From Mangifera indica (Eukaryota; Streptophyta; Magnoliopsida; Sapindales; Anacardiaceae): a DNA stretch of 64,000 bases. Numbering within the stretch: position 1 is the stretch's first letter; each line of letters starts with the position of its first letter. Shown piece by piece: positions 59,601-64,000 of this stretch. The stretch spans positions 3,330,001 to 3,394,000 of the forward strand of contig NC_058151.1 in NCBI RefSeq assembly GCF_011075055.1, in the 5' to 3' direction. The position numbers were made by a program, and so were the translations under genes. Below the pieces are notes generated by a model. The model had not been told where the DNA came from and did no database searches. It saw only the letters and a list, made by a program, of their open reading frames with translations.

Positions 59601-60344
59601 AGCTTTAAATAATATAAAAAAATCTTTCACAATCTTAAGTTGAAATACGTATCTGATTCCTTAGTTGTTGGTCTTGTGATTGATCACTAGTCGTGATGGC
59701 TCAAACAATTCTTTTAGAAGAGATGCTACTCGAATAGATATTATGCGGGCTAGAAAATACCATATAACACTAGTCATCAACAAAATAGGCAAATATGAGG
59801 ACTTTTATTGAACCTTAATTATCCCTGCAAAATAACTACACCTAATTTGCTTAAAGTGAAGGATTAATTGGACCTAATTAGATTGGGAAATATATAATTG
59901 TGTCGATCAACAAGCGGGGATTTAGTCATTCTCTTTACACTAATCATTCTCCCCTCGTATTCCAAATAGTTAAGGGCCAAGTAAAGCTCAAGATAAAGAA
60001 ATTGCCAATGTGCCAATCGAATTTACTTCCATATTGAATCTTCTAAGAAAATTCTCTAGCTTCGGAGAATTTTTTTAGAAATTTTTTAATGTAGGTTAAT
60101 ATTAATTATGTTTTTATTCATTTAAAATATACACCTTTGTTGTAAGGACTAAAGGAATTTTATTTTTTTTTAATTCTTTGTTGTGCTTTGCAAGTGTATT
60201 ACAAATGCTTCTACTATAGTTAATATGGCACAACAGTTTTTTTAGCCAGGTAGCTTGCTCTTTCTGTGATATATATTCTTCCGATTTCCGTATGAAAACA
60301 AGTGCTAGCCGCATAGCTAGTATCAAAATATGGGTATACGAATA
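56690..60344. other. long intergenic region without a recognised gene
   Basis: Mostly AT-rich. 57388-57720 is an island of more balanced composition (see findings). 58380-58760 is also moderately complex without a coding frame. No tRNA or other RNA gene was recognised. Confidence 0.45.
57808..57975. repeat. small MITE, 57.8 kb
   Basis: It runs from caataaaattatatgtatt to aatagtattactt, with the centre tatatcatcatataactgagtg and its inverted partner cgtaatcatgtgatgatacat. Confidence 0.65.
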
Positions 60345-60513
60345 CAATAAAATTATGTATACTTATTTTGAATATATAAATAAGCATACATTGATATGTG
60401 TCATCAAGTAATTGAGTGATTTTGAATAAACGATAAAATAATACTCAATTACATAATATTACACTATATATATACTTATTTATATACTCAAAAGTAGATA
60501 TATATATTATTAC
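60345..60513. repeat. small MITE just downstream of the second RGF module
   Basis: It runs from caataaaattatgtatac to atatattattactcata, with the centre gatatgtgtcatcaagtaattgag. It ends about 20 bases from the stop codon of the second RGF-like exon, so it may lie in the 3' UTR. Confidence 0.65.
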
Positions 60514-60535
60514 TCATACGAATATATTTCTAGGT

Positions 60536-61283
60536 TTATCTATTGTGAATGGGAGGTGTCTGGTTAGGTGGGTTATAATCTGCCATCGCTACTTCTTTCT
60601 GATCAGCTTTGTCACTACCCAACTCTACTGCTTCTTTAACCAAATGAGTACCAGATTCTACTGATATTGCTCTCCTTCTCCATTCCTACACACCAACACA
60701 TAACACATAATACTCTGTCATATATCAGAAACATAATGGTACTAAGTTTTCTTTTCTTTTTCTAGCTCTAAACCGAGTGATATATTTGATCCAATGAAAC
60801 TACAACATAATAATTATTTAGTGGCATTATTTATGAATTTTAGTCGCATTTATAAATATTACTATTATTTTTATTGATACATAAACAAATGTTTTACACT
60901 GGCATTTGCAATTATCGCTAGCACCTCAAAAATATTTTCTTTTTATAATTTGTAACAAAAATATAATATGATCATATTATTTACTTGTTAAAAATATAGA
61001 CAAACCCTATGTTCCAAATTCCTTTTAACTAAAGCTAATTAAATTATATGTACCCATTTGAGTACGTAAATGAGTACATATTTAGAGTAATCACATGATG
61101 ATATATATAAGTGTATATCCATTTATATACTCAATATGTACATGCATAATATTGCTCAAACTAAAATAGCTTCGTAGCATCAAATCTATGTATATATATT
61201 TACCTCTGTGGTACTTGTTGCCTTATTAAGCAAATTGATGTTACTAGAGGACTCAAAAATCTCAGTTCCTGCATGTTTCATTC
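60536..61283 (-). CDS. second RGF/GOLVEN-like C-terminal module (two exons, no clear signal peptide)
   Basis: Exons 61283-61204 and 60685-60536, joined GAG|GTAAAT...GTGTAG|GAATGG, in phase 0. The joined frame reads MKHAGTEIFESSSNINLLNK, then ATSTTEEWRRRAISVESG, ending AMADYNPPNQTPPIHNR. The last part fits the 13-residue root meristem growth factor pattern DYxxPxxxPPxHN (sulfated Tyr after Asp, two prolines, HN end). One extra Arg follows, presumably trimmed. The acceptor before 61283 needs a preceding exon with a one-base overhang. Either it is a 3' alternative end of the precursor at 61487-62056, or a tandem gene that lost its first exon. A third option is a read-through start at 61407 with a hydrophobic N-terminus. 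A MITE lies in its intron. Confidence 0.6.
61040..61157. repeat. small MITE inside the intron of the second RGF module
   Basis: It runs from taattaaattatatgtaccc to catgcataatattgctc, shorter than other copies, with the centre taatcacatgatgatatatata. Confidence 0.55.
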
Positions 61284-61486
61284 CTATCAATAAAGAACAA
61301 TCAACACCACAAAATAATAAAACTAATATAATAAAGTTATTATGTTCAGATACAATGAAGTAAACGACATTAAGGATGTTAATATAATAAATTAACTCGA
61401 TTAACAAGGTGATTTCGAATAGTGATTAGCTTGGAACATTAAGATCAGTAGAAATGTAGAAGAGGTGATAAATAAAAAATAAAATT

Positions 61487-62056
61487 TCAGTTATGAGAAG
61501 GAGGCCGAGCTCTTGGTTGAGAATAATCTGAGAAAAATCCAGGATTACTTTTGCCTGATATTTTCTTTATTGAATCCTTTAGTTCTTGAGTTGTTGCAGC
61601 TTCATATCCATGGCTTCTCTTATAACTATCAACAATGCTTTCTCTTATATTTGTTCCTCTTTTAACTGGTGAATTGACATGATCGAGTGATTTAACCTTC
61701 TCAGAAACCTGCTCAAGAAACCCAAGAATAAGGAACAAAAACAAGAAGAAAAATAAGACGTATGTTAGTTTGAGTAGTTAAGCGAAAGGATCCTGTCTGA
61801 AAAATCAGGATTCGACTGACATTATCTCCCTCTTATATGAAAAACTTGGACGGATTATCTGGTCGAAAAGAAGACTTTATGTGCAAATGCTAATTGAAGT
61901 AATCACAATGAAGATTCAAAGATGAGCAATAACCTTGCTGGAGAAGTGAAACTGCACTGTGCTAGAGCCCTCATCGATGACCCCAAAAGGGCGAGCATGG
62001 GATGCATGCAAGGAAAGAGATAAAAGCAGGATGAAAAGAGAAACTATGATGGACAT
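61487..62056 (-). CDS. root meristem growth factor (RGF/GOLVEN/CLEL) peptide precursor
   Basis: Two exons, 62056-61934 and 61708-61487, joined AAG|GTTATT...TTGAGCAG|GTTTCT in phase 0, giving 114 aa, the usual length of the family. A signal peptide (MSIIVSLFILLLSLSLHASHA) is followed by a variable, lysine-rich pro-region and the C-terminal peptide DYSQPRARPPSHN directly before the stop. This matches the RGF pattern of Asp-Tyr for tyrosine sulfation, spaced prolines for hydroxylation, and a terminal HN. RGF peptides are secreted, bind RGFR/RGI leucine-rich-repeat receptor kinases and maintain root meristem activity or steer gravitropism. The start at 62056 is chosen because it opens the signal peptide and lies ~110 bases after the predicted transcription start. 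The donor is a weak GTTATT. Confidence 0.88.
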
Positions 62057-62193
62057 GATGACTAGCTTAAATCAACAGCTAGCCACTTCGAGAAATAGAG
62101 AGGATATCTGAAAAGAAAAGTGGCTATCTTCTTTGATATATGGTGTAGATCAAAATTAAAGCAGATTTTGGAAGAGACATGACACTGCTGCTT

Positions 62194-62199
62194 TTTATA
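62194..62199 (-). promoter_or_regulatory. TATA box of the RGF precursor gene
   Basis: TTCTTATAAAAAGC on the minus strand, 138 bases before the start codon. It predicts transcription from about 62165. Another small MITE lies 460 bases further upstream. Confidence 0.5.
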
Positions 62200-62663
62200 A
62201 GAACATGGAGGTGACTGATTATAAAAAAATAATAATAATAAAGAACAGTAAAACCTTTAAGAATATTATGATTTATTAATTATATTTTTTTTATTTGATT
62301 TATAAGTATTAAAAAATTTGATTTATTTTATTATGAATATAAATAGTGATATATCAAGTAATATAAAAGATAATCTTATTATCATTTAAACTTAAATATT
62401 AAAATATTATCAAATTAATAGTAATTTTGTTATAATTTTATAGTTATTATATTAATTTTTGTGAAAAAATATTCTTATTTTCAATTAATATAACAACTAA
62501 CATTACAAATATTTTAGAATAATTATACAAAGATATTTAAGTAAAATAACTTCTTAATATTATTTTATTACCTTGAATAAAACACAATATTATTTATACA
62601 TCGTTATCAAAAAAATAATTATTTATACATATCAATTTATATTAAATATAGTAATAATTTATT

Positions 62664-62833
62664 AATAAAACTATATATACTTATTTTGAGTACACAAATG
62701 GATACACAATTAAATGTGTCATCGTGTGATAAGGTGATTTTGAATTAAGGATGAAGTAACATCTAATTAGGTGATGACAAATATAAGTATGTACGTATTT
62801 GTGTACTCAAAATATATATGCATAGTATTACTC
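62664..62833. repeat. small MITE upstream of the RGF locus
   Basis: It runs from aataaaactatatatactt to gcatagtattactca. The centre aatgtgtcatcgtgtgataaggtg pairs with aattaggtgatgaca. Confidence 0.65.
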
Positions 62834-64000
62834 ATAATTTATAACCAGTAATGTTCTAGATAATCTATATTTGTAATAATTTTTTATTCTTATTAATAAA
62901 AATTACCCAAATCAAATGCACCATAAAATTAATAAGCATGTGTTTGAATAAAAAAAAAAATACTAAGAGATTAATTTTTTTAAATGTCATAAAAATTGGA
63001 TTATTTTTGTTATAAATATAATTATAATGAAATTAAAACTAACTTACTAATATTTTAATAAGTAATAATCAGATTATTAATAATTATTAAAATAATATTG
63101 GATAACCCAAAAGGGCAGAAACCAAACAACCCTAAAAACGTGAAAAATAAATTAATTTCAGCTGTTGAACTTAGTGTCACAGAAAAAAAAAAAAAAAAAA
63201 AAAAGTGGCACATTTCAAACATTTTCCTCGATATGTGACGGTTCAGTTTGGAGGGCGTTCAACAAGAAAGTGTGAAAGGTTAAGTGGTCAAAAACATTAA
63301 GTAATTAATCAAATTAATATTGTGGGATTTCAATTTACAAGGGTAGGTAGGTGGGTAGGGTTACTTTTTGTTTGATCTCAATGGAATAACTCCAATTCTT
63401 GTCGTCTGATCTCAGGCTTGTGGCTCCGTGTTTGTTGCCCCTTGACACAAAAACTTACCATAACATTATTTATATTCACAAATAAACTTTTAACCAATGT
63501 TTTCGCAATCAAATTAGACATCAATCTAGTAAGAGAGGTGATCTAGTTTAATTGGTAATCAGAGTGATTGATCAATAGTTAAACAGGTTAACTGTTTAAA
63601 AAATAATATTTAAAATAATTTTGTATTAAAATAAACTTAGTTTAATACTATACATATTCAAAATTGACAGAAAAAAAAAGTCTTCGGTTCAATTAATAAT
63701 AAATTTTTTATTTAAAAAATTTACTTTTTATATTGACTAGGTCAAACCCGATTTTTAAGTTGATCTAACTTAATAGTTTGAACGATTCAATTTGATTGAA
63801 AACGATTCAACTCTAAAAACGGTTTTTAAGTAAAATAAAACCATTTTGATTAGCATATCTTAGTTTAATTGGTAGAAACGATCAATCTAATCTAATTTTC
63901 AAAACTATATTTTTACCAGTTAAAACCCATTTAAATGATCGATAACTACATTTTTTAATTTATTATACCACTTAGCTAAATTCTATTCAATTAAGTTTGA
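62834..64000. other. right-hand flank without a recognised gene
   Basis: A 20-base A-run near 63182. From 63520 to the end there are degenerate ttaattggt / aaaccgtttt words of the transposon-derived type. Nothing coding is seen. Confidence 0.45.

Noticed and set aside
61186..61407. Independent start at 61407 for the second RGF module
   Set aside because: The N-terminus (MLIELIYYINILNVVYFIV...) is hydrophobic but compositionally like intron and overlong before a cleavage site. It is kept only as an alternative explanation.
1..64000. CRISPR arrays, tRNA genes, rRNA genes, bacterial-type operons
   Set aside because: None seen. The TGGTATCAGAGC matches are retrotransposon primer-binding sites, not tRNA genes, and the window is plant nuclear DNA.

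Overview
The window is nuclear DNA of a flowering plant, most likely a eudicot. It is AT-rich, has short spliced exons with GT-AG introns and many small transposons, and carries recognisable plant gene families. The species cannot be read from the sequence. All recognised host genes lie on the minus strand.

Layout. 1-2.5 kb holds transposon debris. 2.96-8.13 kb is a decayed Ty1/copia retrotransposon with both LTRs, followed by a Ty3/gypsy integrase scrap. 9.5-26.2 kb is a tandem array of three complete TauE/SafE-family membrane transporter genes. Each has 11 coding exons with the same intron phases (448, 466 and 463 codons), and the genes are separated by duplicated flanks and copy-specific transposon insertions. 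32.6-37.7 kb is a trehalose-6-phosphate phosphatase gene (383 aa) with a long leader intron, overlapping upstream ORFs, a TATA box and a dense cluster of ACGT elements upstream. 42.8-44.0 kb holds copia and hAT-type remnants. 45.0-50.8 kb is a BAG7-type co-chaperone gene (399 aa) with two transposon-filled introns. 52.7-53.4 kb is an uncharacterised tail-anchored protein gene. 53.6-56.7 kb is a nest of Mutator-like foldback elements, a broken copia gag and an orphan exon. 60.5-62.1 kb is a root meristem growth factor (RGF/GOLVEN/CLEL) peptide locus that encodes two different peptides.

The most interesting item is the RGF locus. A complete two-exon precursor ends in DYSQPRARPPSHN. About 0.8 kb downstream on the same strand, two spliceable exons encode a second C-terminus with DYNPPNQTPPIHN but no convincing signal-peptide exon. 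Splice phases allow the downstream exons to be joined to the first precursor through an internal donor, which would swap one secreted peptide for the other. A degenerate tandem gene is the alternative.

The transposons give relative dates. An hAT-like element shared by intron 8 of TauE copies 1 and 2 is absent from copy 3. A copy-2-side hAT insertion has an empty counterpart upstream of copy 3. A Mutator-like element with a nested MITE sits only in intron 4 of copy 3. One small MITE family occurs about 13 times. All statements come from reading the sequence by eye; no database search was made.
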